Below are positions 1 through 6,540 of a stretch of DNA of 16,577 nt, piece after piece. The DNA is taken from NCBI GenBank assembly GCA_903927495.1, contig CAIYNH010000074.1:1-16577 (forward strand), written 5' to 3'. The first letter of the stretch is position 1. Each line of letters begins with the position of its first letter. The position numbers and the translations under genes were made by a program. The stretch comes from an uncultured beta proteobacterium. GTDB taxonomy: Bacteria; Pseudomonadota; Gammaproteobacteria; Burkholderiales; Burkholderiaceae_C. The notes below the pieces were generated by a model. It was not told the DNA's origin, ran no database searches, and worked only from the letters and a program-made list of their open reading frames with translations.

Positions 1-34
1 AAATGCGACAAAAATCGGAATCAGGCGTGGCACT

Positions 35-141
35 TGTGGAAGCGGCATCTTGCCGCTTTCCCCAGCTTCTGCGGCTGGAAGCCACAGCTACAAGACGCGA
101 TCAGTGCCATTCGGAATTCCTTGCGGATCAGGAAGTCTGAA
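35..141 (-). repeat. Left copy of 107-bp inverted repeat
   Basis: Positions 35-141 are the reverse complement of 16471-16577, with one mismatch (T at 67 against C at 16545, where its complement A would be expected). The match stops just past 141, where the inner flanks diverge. The outer part (36-91) forms two palindromes typical of a REPIN. The inner 50 bp (92-141) contains the palindrome GGAATTCC and no obvious hairpin of its own. I call it minus because, on the minus strand, it reads in the same direction as the right copy does on the plus strand: away from an upstream gene end. It begins 30 bp beyond the stop codon of the adenosyltransferase gene. The outer limit cannot be fixed, because the right copy meets the window edge. 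Confidence 0.95.
36..91. repeat. REPIN-like REP doublet (left)
   Basis: Two facing REP-like units are visible. The first is GTGG (36-39) followed by arms AAGCGGCA (40-47) and TGCCGCTT (51-58) around the loop TCT. The second, read on the minus strand, is GTAG (91-88) followed by arms CTGTGGCT (87-80) and AGCCGCAG (76-69) around a TCC loop, with one G-T wobble. A conserved GTRG-type tetranucleotide next to a short-loop palindrome is the hallmark of REP elements mobilised by RAYT (TnpA-REP) transposases. Two such units in opposite orientation make a REPIN/BIME. Assignment to this class is by structure alone, and no RAYT gene lies in the window. Confidence 0.7.
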
Positions 142-171
142 TTTCATCACGTACAACTTCAACCGCACAAG

Positions 172-750
172 TTAGTCGCTCCCGGCTTTCGCCATGCGCT
201 CGCTGTGCCAGTAAACGTCATCGCCAACGCTGCCATCCGGACGGTGGCGGTTGAGCACACGGGCCAGCACAAACATCAGGTCAGACAGACGGTTGAGGTA
301 TTGGCGTGGCGTGTCTTGCAGAGCTTCCTGGACTTCCAGTGCCACCACGGCTCGCTCGGCCCGGCGCGCCACGGTGCGACAAACGTGCGCCAGTGAGGCC
401 GCGCGCGTACCCGCAGGCAGGATGAACTCTTGCAAGCGTGGCAGGGTTTGGTTGTAGGACTCAAGCGCGTTGTCCAGCGCCAGCACAGCGTCGGCCTTGA
501 GCAACTCAAAGCCGGGGATGGAGAGCTCGCCGCCCAAATTAAAAAGCTGGTGCTGAATCTCGACCAGCAACATCCGCACCGGCTCGGGCATGGCCTCGCA
601 CAGCAACACGCCAAGGTTGGAGTTAAGTTCATCCACATCGCCCATGGCGCGAACGCGCAGACTATTTTTTGACACCCGGGTGTTGTCACCCAGGCCGGTG
701 CTGCCGTCATCACCCGTGCGGGTGGCAATTTGTGTCAGTCGGTTGCCCAT
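172..750 (-). CDS. pduO: PduO-type cob(I)alamin/cob(I)yrinic acid a,c-diamide adenosyltransferase
   Basis: This cytoplasmic enzyme transfers the 5'-deoxyadenosyl group of ATP to cob(I)alamin or a corrinoid precursor, making the adenosyl form of B12. The 192-residue protein has the usual length for the PduO family. Visible motifs are the N-terminal ATP-binding stretch TRTGDDGSTGLGDNTRVSK (residues 10-28), GDVDELNS (37-44), FILPAGT (109-115), CRTVARRAER (124-133, the Arg/Glu active-site helix) and YLNRLSDLMFVLAR (151-164). I chose the ATG at 750 because it starts the conserved MGNRLTQIATRTGDDG and has GGAG (761-758) seven bases upstream. An in-frame ATG at 786 would add 12 unconserved residues. 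The gene is divergent from the dehydrogenase at 834. No other B12 gene is nearby, so it probably supplies cofactor to enzymes encoded elsewhere. The gene symbol is by family. Confidence 0.93.
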   Translation of the reverse strand: MGNRLTQIATRTGDDGSTGLGDNTRVSKNSLRVRAMGDVDELNSNLGVLLCEAMPEPVRMLLVEIQHQLFNLGGELSIPGFELLKADAVLALDNALESYNQTLPRLQEFILPAGTRAASLAHVCRTVARRAERAVVALEVQEALQDTPRQYLNRLSDLMFVLARVLNRHRPDGSVGDDVYWHSERMAKAGSD

Positions 751-833
751 AAAAATTCTCCAGAGTTGGTCAGATTGTTGCAGCAAAATACAGGCCGCTC
801 AGAACAGCTGCCCGTAACCCAAGCTCGCATACC

Positions 834-2258
834 ATGAACCCAACCCCTGCCACCACCTCCGGCGCGCCAGCCATTCTGCATCGCGAGATGCCGGCAGCGC
901 TGCTGAAAGCCCTCAGCGCTCGCTTCGTCGATGCATTTTCTGCCGCTCTGGTGGTGCGCGAACAGCACGGCCGCGATGAATCGTCTTTCAGCGTCCCGCC
1001 CCCCGATGCTGTGGTTTTTGCACACAGCACGCGGGATGTGGTGGATGCCGTCAAGCTGGCAGCACAATTCAAGGTGCCGGTGATTCCCTTTGGCATAGGT
1101 TCGTCGCTGGAGGGGCATTTGCTGGCGGTGCAGGGCGGCCTGAGTCTGGACCTGAGTCGCATGAATCAGGTGCTAAGCATCAACGCCGAAGACCTTACCG
1201 TCACGGTGCAGCCGGGCGTCACGCGCAAGCAACTCAACGACGCGGTCAAGTCCACCGGCCTGTTTTTCCCGATTGATCCCGGTGCCGATGCCACTTTGGG
1301 CGGGATGACGGCTACGCGTGCCAGCGGCACCAATGCCGTTCGCTACGGCACCATGCGTGAAAACGTGCTGGCGCTGGAAGTGGTGACGGCCCAGGGCGAG
1401 GTCATTCGCACTGGCACCCGTGCCAAAAAGTCCAGTGCCGGCTACGACCTGACGCGCCTGCTGGTGGGCAGCGAAGGCACGCTGGGCGTGATCACCGAGA
1501 TCACAGTCAAGCTTTATCCGCTGCCGGAGGCTGTGATGGCGGCGACTTGCTCATTTGAGTCGCTGGCCGATGCCGTCAACACCACCATCCTGATCATTCA
1601 GTTGGGGGTGCCGATTGCCCGCTGCGAGTTGCTTGACGCGAATACCGTACGCATCGTCAACGCCCATTCCAAACTGGCGCTGCGCGAAGGAGTGATGCTG
1701 CTGATGGAGTTTCACGGCTCACCGGCCAGCGTCCAGGAGCAGGTGCAGACCGTGCAAGAGATTGCTGCCGATCAGGGCGGACAGGCTTTTGAGTGGGCCA
1801 ACACGCCCGAGGAGCGGACCCGGCTGTGGACTGCGCGGCACAACGCCTATTTTGCCGGCGTGCAGTCGCGCCCAGGTTGCAAGGCCATCACCACCGATAC
1901 CTGTGTTCCTATTTCCGGCCTGGCAGACGCGCTGCTGGACTCGGTGCTGGAGGCACAGCACAGTGGCCTGCCATACTTTATGGTCGGCCACGTTGGGGAT
2001 GGCAACTTTCACATGGGTTACCTGATCGACCCTGAGCAACCCGCCGAGCGCGAGTTGGCAGAACAACTCAACCAGCAACTGGTGCACCGGGCACTCAAGC
2101 TGGGCGGCACCTGCACCGGGGAGCACGGCATTGGTCTGCACAAGATGGATTTTCTTGTGGCAGAAACCGGTGCCGGGGCGGTGGCCATGATGCGAGCCAT
2201 CAAGCAGGCCCTTGATCCGGACAACATCATGAATCCGGGAAAGATATTCTCACTATGA
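834..2258 (+). CDS. FAD-binding D-lactate (D-2-hydroxyacid) dehydrogenase, GlcD/LDHD family
   Basis: The 474-residue protein belongs to the VAO-type flavoprotein family that oxidises D-lactate, glycolate or other 2-hydroxyacids to 2-oxoacids and passes electrons to the respiratory chain. The FAD-binding domain shows PFGIGSSLEGH (85-95), GGMTATRASGTNAVRYGTM (156-174) and VGSEGTLGVITEITVKLYP (211-229). The C-terminal FAD-oxidase domain has VGHVGDGNFH (384-393) and GTCTGEHGIGLHK (425-437), which carry the metal- and substrate-binding histidines of this family. The PFG-G-SLEGH form resembles mitochondrial-type LDHD more than GlcD, so D-lactate or a broader D-2-hydroxyacid is the likelier substrate. 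There is no signal peptide or GlcE/GlcF partner. The ATG at 834 lacks a good Shine-Dalgarno. The gene is transcribed away from the adenosyltransferase and converges on recD. Confidence 0.9.
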   Translation: MNPTPATTSGAPAILHREMPAALLKALSARFVDAFSAALVVREQHGRDESSFSVPPPDAVVFAHSTRDVVDAVKLAAQFKVPVIPFGIGSSLEGHLLAVQGGLSLDLSRMNQVLSINAEDLTVTVQPGVTRKQLNDAVKSTGLFFPIDPGADATLGGMTATRASGTNAVRYGTMRENVLALEVVTAQGEVIRTGTRAKKSSAGYDLTRLLVGSEGTLGVITEITVKLYPLPEAVMAATCSFESLADAVNTTILIIQLGVPIARCELLDANTVRIVNAHSKLALREGVMLLMEFHGSPASVQEQVQTVQEIAADQGGQAFEWANTPEERTRLWTARHNAYFAGVQSRPGCKAITTDTCVPISGLADALLDSVLEAQHSGLPYFMVGHVGDGNFHMGYLIDPEQPAERELAEQLNQQLVHRALKLGGTCTGEHGIGLHKMDFLVAETGAGAVAMMRAIKQALDPDNIMNPGKIFSL

Positions 2259-2261
2259 ATT

Positions 2262-2308
2262 TAGTAGCTGCTTACGCTAGTGCAACAAGCTCAAAACCAA
2301 TAAATGTC
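2262..2308. repeat. Possible short intergenic repeat remnant
   Basis: The 74-bp gap between the converging dehydrogenase and recD genes holds an AT-rich stretch with TAGC at 2264-2267 and GCTA at 2275-2278. From memory it resembles the short TAGCTGCT...GCGCT intergenic repeats scattered through Comamonadaceae genomes. Only one copy is visible here and it is a poor match, so the call is weak. It may just be spacer. Confidence 0.2.
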
Positions 2309-2319
2309 CTGTACCTTGG

Positions 2320-2336
2320 GTGAGCGAGAGGCTCAC
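2320..2336. terminator. Hairpin across the recD stop codon, possible convergent terminator
   Basis: Arms GTGAGC (2320-2325) and GCTCAC (2331-2336) form a perfect 6-bp stem around GAGAG. The recD stop codon (2335-2333) lies inside the right arm. The hairpin sits where two genes converge, as expected of a shared terminator, but neither strand has a T run after it. It would therefore be at best an imperfect terminator or an RNA-stabilising stem. Confidence 0.35.
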
Positions 2337-4570
2337 TCGGGTGCTCTGCCATCGAGTTGCATGCTCAAGCCACTGGCCCGCCGCGAGGGTTGGCGGATCG
2401 CTTCACGCAGCAGCCCGGCCTGTCCTTCAATCAAAGTGAAGTTATGGCGGGCGCGGGTGATGCCGGTATAAACCAGCTCGCGGGTCAGCACTTTGGAGCC
2501 GCCTTTGGGCAGCACCAGGGCGGTGTGTTCAAACTCGGAACCCTGGCTCTTGTGCACGGTCATGGCAAAAGCAGTTTCGACGTGGGCCAAGCGGCTGCAA
2601 CTGACCGAGCGCAGCTTGTCGCCATCCAAAAAGTAAACGCGCAAGTTGCCCGCGATGTGTTGTCCCGGCAGCGCTACGCCGACATCACCATTGAACACAC
2701 CCAACTCGGCCTCATTGCGGGTGACCATGACGGGGCGCCCTACAAACCATTCCCCTTTTGGCTTGAGCAAGCCCGCCGCCGCCAAAGCCTGACCGACCGC
2801 ATGGTTCAGGTTGCGGGTGCCCCAGTCGCCTTCATGCACTGCGCACAAGATGCGAAAACGATCAAAAGCCAGCAGTACGCTGGTGACCCAGGCCGCATGG
2901 CTGCTGGCATCGATGTGGGCCGATGCCCCTCCAGAGTTGATGAGCCGCAGGTAATCGGCGTAACAGGCGGGTGCAGCGGGTCGGCCGTGCACGGCCAAGT
3001 CCAGCACGGTGGTTACGCTGGGCAACACGCTGGCATGCAGCACGGCGCTGGTATCGTGGGTAATCAGTCGCTGGGCCAGTTCACCATCGCCGGCATTCAC
3101 GGCCATGGCCAATTGGCCGATGCGTCCACCAAAGCGACGGCTTTTACGCAACATGACGGTTTGTTGCGCCAGCACCGAACTCTGCGCGCTGGTTGTCAGA
3201 TACTCGGCCGGCAGGTGTTGCCCGGCCACCACTTGGGCATAGCGCAGCGTGTCCTGGTCGTAACTGCCGGCGGCGGCGTGGCGGCACAGGTCGCCCAGCA
3301 CAGCACCGGCCTCGACCGATGCCAGTTGGTCTTTGTCACCCAGCAAAATCAGTTTGGCACCGACCGGCAGCGCTTGCAGCAAGGCCGACATCATCTCCAG
3401 GTGGATCATGGAGGCTTCATCGACTATCAAAATATCCACATCCAGCGGCTGGGCGGCATTGAAACGAAATTCGCGCGTGTCAGGCCGCGCGCCCAGCAAG
3501 GCGTGCAGGGTTCGGGCTGCGCCAATGCGTTGGGTAAAAGCCGCCAGATCCAGCGCCTCGCCCAAGCGCTGGTTTAATTCTTGCAAAGACTGATCGATCG
3601 ACTGGCGCAGCCTGGCGGCGGCTTTGCCTGTGGGAGCGGCCAGCGCCACGCGCAGGCGCTGAGGCTCGTGGTGTGTGGCAAACAGCAAAGCAAGCAGGCG
3701 GGCTGCGGCGTAGGTTTTGCCGGTGCCGGGGCCGCCGGTGATCACCGTCAAACTGGCCCGCAAGGCCACTGCACAGGCCAACTTTTGCCAGTCCACTTCG
3801 GGTGGGTGGGTCGCGTCAACTTCCGCTGTTTCGAATAAACGGTCCAGCCAGTGCCGGGCTTGCGCCTGCACAACGACTTGGCGGTTGGCGGTACGCCTCA
3901 AGATGTGATCGGCAACAGCGCACTCATGCAGCCAGTAACGCCGCAAATATAGTAACGGCTGCTTCAGTGTTCCGCCCAGCACCAGCGGTTGCCCTCGGTC
4001 TGTCTGGAATAAGTCCGCACTGCCAGCAGCTCCCGCCGGGCTTGGAATACCCGAGCGAAGCAGCGGGCTGGCACGCAAAGCCGCTGTCCAATCGGGCAAA
4101 TGCGGAGGCAACGTTTGCCACAATTCACTCAATTCTTGCTCTGCTGCCGCTGGCCAGTCCAATACCTCCTGTGCCTGGGCGACCAGCATCGCCAAGGGCA
4201 AGCAGGTGTGACCGCGTCCTTCCATCTGCGCCAGCATTGCCGCACTGACCAATAGGGCTGGCGTGGCGGCTGGGTCAAGCTCAAGCAGCATCGCCGCCAA
4301 CGCGCTGTCGAGCCGACGCAGCCAGCCCAGTTCGGCCCAGCCGTGCAGGATGGCCAGTATGCTTGAGGCGGCATCGTGACAACTCGTCGGCACGGACCGA
4401 TCGGAGTCATCAATTAGGCCGCTGGCGGTTTCCTGACTTGTGTTGGACGCTGTAAAAATAGTAGCATTCATGCGCTGTTGGGCGCTGACTGTGGGTTGAG
4501 TTGGGATGTTATCAAGAGCTGCCAGTGGTATCTGGTGCAGGTCAGTGACACTAGCCGCAAAATTTTGCAT
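2333..4570 (-). CDS. recD: Exodeoxyribonuclease V subunit alpha (RecD helicase)
   Basis: RecD is the 5'-3' SF1B helicase subunit of RecBCD, which unwinds and degrades double-strand DNA ends until Chi. Motifs of the 745-residue protein are Walker A GGPGTGKT (279-286), APTGKAAARL (312-321), Walker B VDEASM (383-388), LGDKDQLASVEAGAVLGDL (410-428), MTVHKSQGSEFE (670-681) and VYTGITRARHN (700-710). It is longer than E. coli RecD (608), mostly through a poorly conserved first ~65 residues. The first ATG (4570) follows an in-frame TGA two codons upstream and has only a weak GAGA just before it. The ATG at 4471 is an alternative start. Unusually, recD is not next to recB: about 3.9 kb of other genes separates them. 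It sits 125 bp downstream of the MFS gene on the same strand, so it may depend on that transcript or on its own promoter. Confidence 0.96.
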   Translation of the reverse strand: MQNFAASVTDLHQIPLAALDNIPTQPTVSAQQRMNATIFTASNTSQETASGLIDDSDRSVPTSCHDAASSILAILHGWAELGWLRRLDSALAAMLLELDPAATPALLVSAAMLAQMEGRGHTCLPLAMLVAQAQEVLDWPAAAEQELSELWQTLPPHLPDWTAALRASPLLRSGIPSPAGAAGSADLFQTDRGQPLVLGGTLKQPLLYLRRYWLHECAVADHILRRTANRQVVVQAQARHWLDRLFETAEVDATHPPEVDWQKLACAVALRASLTVITGGPGTGKTYAAARLLALLFATHHEPQRLRVALAAPTGKAAARLRQSIDQSLQELNQRLGEALDLAAFTQRIGAARTLHALLGARPDTREFRFNAAQPLDVDILIVDEASMIHLEMMSALLQALPVGAKLILLGDKDQLASVEAGAVLGDLCRHAAAGSYDQDTLRYAQVVAGQHLPAEYLTTSAQSSVLAQQTVMLRKSRRFGGRIGQLAMAVNAGDGELAQRLITHDTSAVLHASVLPSVTTVLDLAVHGRPAAPACYADYLRLINSGGASAHIDASSHAAWVTSVLLAFDRFRILCAVHEGDWGTRNLNHAVGQALAAAGLLKPKGEWFVGRPVMVTRNEAELGVFNGDVGVALPGQHIAGNLRVYFLDGDKLRSVSCSRLAHVETAFAMTVHKSQGSEFEHTALVLPKGGSKVLTRELVYTGITRARHNFTLIEGQAGLLREAIRQPSRRASGLSMQLDGRAPE

Positions 4571-4580
4571 TTCTCACGAT

Positions 4581-4642
4581 TTTCGTTTGAAACCGAAGCG
4601 ACCTTCAAATAAACGGATGCTCAATTTTTTAGTGAAACGAAA
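4581..4642 (-). other. Inverted repeat in the recD 5' leader
   Basis: TTTCGTTT (4581-4588) and AAACGAAA (4635-4642) are perfect 8-base inverted arms with a 46-base interior. The interior holds a smaller hairpin on the minus strand, GAAG-GTCG-CTTC (4606-4595). The structure lies 10-72 bases upstream of the recD ATG and could fold as a leader RNA or act as an operator. AT-rich arms of this size can arise by chance. Confidence 0.25.
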
Positions 4643-4644
4643 GA

Positions 4645-4705
4645 TCAGGCAGGCACTTTCGCAATCTGTACTTTAGCCATGGGTCTTTAAATTGATCACC
4701 TCCTT
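4645..4705 (-). promoter_or_regulatory. Perfect extended Shine-Dalgarno plus 11-codon ORF in the recD leader
   Basis: On the minus strand AAGGAGGTGATC (4705-4694) is a 12-base match to the anti-Shine-Dalgarno end of 16S rRNA. It contains the TGA stop of the MFS gene (4698-4696). The next ATG (4680) is 18 bases from the GGAGG core, which is too far for normal initiation. It opens an 11-residue frame, MAKVQIAKVPA, ending at 4645, 74 bases before the recD ATG. It could be a leader peptide, a ribosome standby or pausing site, or chance. No start codon lies at the ideal distance. Confidence 0.25.
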
Positions 4706-5856
4706 GAAGGGCCGACCATTGCCACCGCGCACGCCATCGCCACGGCGGCTGCGGCAGTTAACCACATCAGTGCATCTCCGTGGGTTGCTTTTATGGCGCC
4801 ACCAGCAATCAGTGGTCCGGCAACAGCGCTGACCGTGTAAAGCATGGAAATCATGCTGACGTTGCTGGCCATGTTGCCAGAATTTGTTGTAGTACTCGCA
4901 ATCAGGGCAAGCGTAAGGAACGCTGTGATGTAGCCACCCAGCATGAAAACCGCCGCCATCAAAAGTGCGTAATCCAGCGGAAGTGTGAGTACAACGCTCA
5001 CCAATGCAGTGCCAACTGCGCAGAACAGGGCCGCAATGCCCACACCACGGTGGTCCGCGAGCCAACCGACAGCGTACTGCAAAAGTAAGCCGCCCAAACC
5101 AAACATGGCGAGCAAATCAGCAGTCTGGCTGATAGATACCCCTCGGTCTTGGGCAAACAATGCAAATAGACCCGACACGGCCGCCTCTATCATCCCGCCG
5201 AGCAAGGCTATCACCACGCCTAGCTTGAAAATCCGCTCATTCAGCGACCTCATGGGACTCACATGAACGCGCTGGATTGGCTGAGCTGCGACATCGTCAG
5301 CGGCCACGCGGGCATACGCCAAGGGCAGCAACGCCCCCAAGGTGAACACGGCACCAATCCAGAATACCGCAGCGCCCTGGAGCCCGAAGAAGCCTGCAAG
5401 CAAAGGTGCCACGACCGGGGCCAGCGCGATCAGCGTTTCGTGGAATCCCACCAACCGGCCTCGCGCATGGACCGGGGCGATGCGGTACAGCCAAGGCTCC
5501 AATCCAATCCAGCGCAAGCCAAGTCCAAATCCGGCCAGCGAACCACCCATCATCCAAAAGGGCCAGCCAGCCAAGGCAATCCATGCAAGTGCCGTGAGGG
5601 TGCAAAGTAGGCCGCAGACGATGACCCAGCGGTGCCCCAAACGCTGGCATAGCCAGGGCGCGAGACCCAGGCCAGGCAATTGACCCAGCCAGAGCGAGGC
5701 CGCAAACATTCCCAATTGCGTTGCATCGAGTCCCTGTTGTGCGAGCCACACCGGAAGCACCACAAACGCAATGCCGAACTGTCCGACTTGCGCCATGGCG
5801 GAAACCAGGTTCAACGCGGCAATGGTGCGCCAGTCATAGTCAGATGTGTTGCGCAT
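4696..5856 (-). CDS. MFS transporter (YcaD-like)
   Basis: This is a 386-residue, strongly hydrophobic protein with about 12 predicted membrane spans, beginning around ALNLVSAMAQVGQFGIAFVVL. It has the two six-helix halves of the major facilitator superfamily. The central cytoplasmic loop falls near residues 200-225 (AADDVAAQPIQRVHVSPMRS). WLADHRGVG in the second half matches the family's loop motif A, and its first-half counterpart (LCQRLGHRW) is degenerate. The size and the N-terminal LPVWLAQQGLDATQLGMFAAS pattern resemble the YcaD group of inner-membrane permeases. The substrate is unknown. I chose ATG 5856 because GAGG lies 11 bases upstream. ATG 5865 is too close to it, and a GTG at 5892 would also be in frame. 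The gene is 59 bp downstream of yccF on the same strand, and the two may be co-transcribed. Its stop codon overlaps a perfect Shine-Dalgarno sequence. Confidence 0.85.
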   Translation of the reverse strand: MRNTSDYDWRTIAALNLVSAMAQVGQFGIAFVVLPVWLAQQGLDATQLGMFAASLWLGQLPGLGLAPWLCQRLGHRWVIVCGLLCTLTALAWIALAGWPFWMMGGSLAGFGLGLRWIGLEPWLYRIAPVHARGRLVGFHETLIALAPVVAPLLAGFFGLQGAAVFWIGAVFTLGALLPLAYARVAADDVAAQPIQRVHVSPMRSLNERIFKLGVVIALLGGMIEAAVSGLFALFAQDRGVSISQTADLLAMFGLGGLLLQYAVGWLADHRGVGIAALFCAVGTALVSVVLTLPLDYALLMAAVFMLGGYITAFLTLALIASTTTNSGNMASNVSMISMLYTVSAVAGPLIAGGAIKATHGDALMWLTAAAAVAMACAVAMVGPSRR

Positions 5857-5915
5857 AGGATGCATATCCTCAGTTGACTCCGACCTTCTCACTAACGTTC
5901 GGCTTCTGCGGTAAT

Positions 5916-6311
5916 TTATTTGTCAACAATGGTTTTGCCAATCGGAGCCAGCGCAATCAGGGCGAGTTTCATGTGCTGTATGCCAAACGGAATACCAATG
6001 ATGGTGAGGAAGCACACCAGAGCCGAGCCCAAATGTCCAATGGACAGCCAGATGCCGGCAAAGATGAACCAGATGATGTTGCCAATCAAGCCCAGCAGAC
6101 CGGTTCCGATGTCGTCCTTTTTGGTCAAATCCTTGCGGCTAACTGCCTCTTTGCCGAAGGGAAAAAACGCAAACTGACCCAGAACAAAGCAGGCTTTTGC
6201 CCAGGGGATACCAACGATGGTGATAGCCGCCAGCAACCCGGCAAGCCACCACCCAAGTCCCATCAGGCAGCCACCAAAAATGAACCACAGAATATTGCCA
6301 ATAAGACCCAT
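5916..6311 (-). CDS. yccF: YccF domain-containing inner membrane protein
   Basis: This 131-residue membrane protein is built from two copies of the YccF domain (DUF307). The first begins GLIGNILWFIFGG (2-14) and ends near TIVGIPWAKACFVLGQFAFFPFGK. The second begins LLGLIGNIIWFIFAG and ends TIIGIPFGIQHMKLALIALAPIGK. The repeated GNIxWFIF...TIxGIPxG pattern is diagnostic. The family has no firmly established function. The ATG at 6311 has AGGAG five bases upstream. The gene diverges from the flavin oxidoreductase across a 229-bp gap and leads toward the MFS gene. A -10-like TATAGT lies on the minus strand near 6382, without a convincing -35. Confidence 0.92.
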   Translation of the reverse strand: MGLIGNILWFIFGGCLMGLGWWLAGLLAAITIVGIPWAKACFVLGQFAFFPFGKEAVSRKDLTKKDDIGTGLLGLIGNIIWFIFAGIWLSIGHLGSALVCFLTIIGIPFGIQHMKLALIALAPIGKTIVDK

Positions 6312-6485
6312 TTCAGCTCCTGTAGGTGCGACTACAAACTGGCTTATCTGGCATCACACCGTAACATGCAATTGAAATTCACTATATCTGACTTTAGGCC
6401 CTGGGGCTCGCAAGTCTGATCATGCAGCCACCTTAGTCGAGGCTTGAAAAGGCCAGCTATACCCTCAGATAGTACGACGTTGTTA

Positions 6486-6503
6486 GGCATTTGAAAGAAT
6501 GCC
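6486..6503. promoter_or_regulatory. Palindrome upstream of the flavin oxidoreductase, possible operator
   Basis: In the 229-bp divergent gap between yccF and the OYE gene, GGCATT (6486-6491) and AATGCC (6498-6503) form a perfect 6-bp inverted repeat spaced by TGAAAG, 38 bases before the OYE start. OYE genes are often controlled by a nearby TetR- or MarR-type repressor, but none is encoded here, so an operator role is only a guess. The rest of the gap shows no convincing -35/-10 pair. Confidence 0.22.
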
Positions 6504-6540
6504 GACCAGCACTTAACCAACAAACTTCCGAGGATCAGTG

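Noticed and set aside
1..34. Possible gene end or extended repeat left of the left copy
   Set aside because: The 34 bases are too short to assign, and the matching region on the right lies outside the window.
2357..3577. Long plus-strand open frame (406 codons)
   Set aside because: It lies antisense inside recD, is low-complexity and rich in Gln/Gly/His, and has no family motif. It is a shadow of GC-rich coding sequence.
4694..4705. GATCACCTCCTT on the plus strand equals the 3' end of 16S rRNA
   Set aside because: Only 12 bases match and the adjoining sequence codes for the MFS C-terminus. It is the complement of a Shine-Dalgarno sequence, not an rRNA gene.
6480..6520. attC-like site (GTTAGGC near 6483 and ACTTAAC near 6511)
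   Set aside because: The two core-like heptamers are in the wrong order and too close for an attC site. There is no cassette or integrase.
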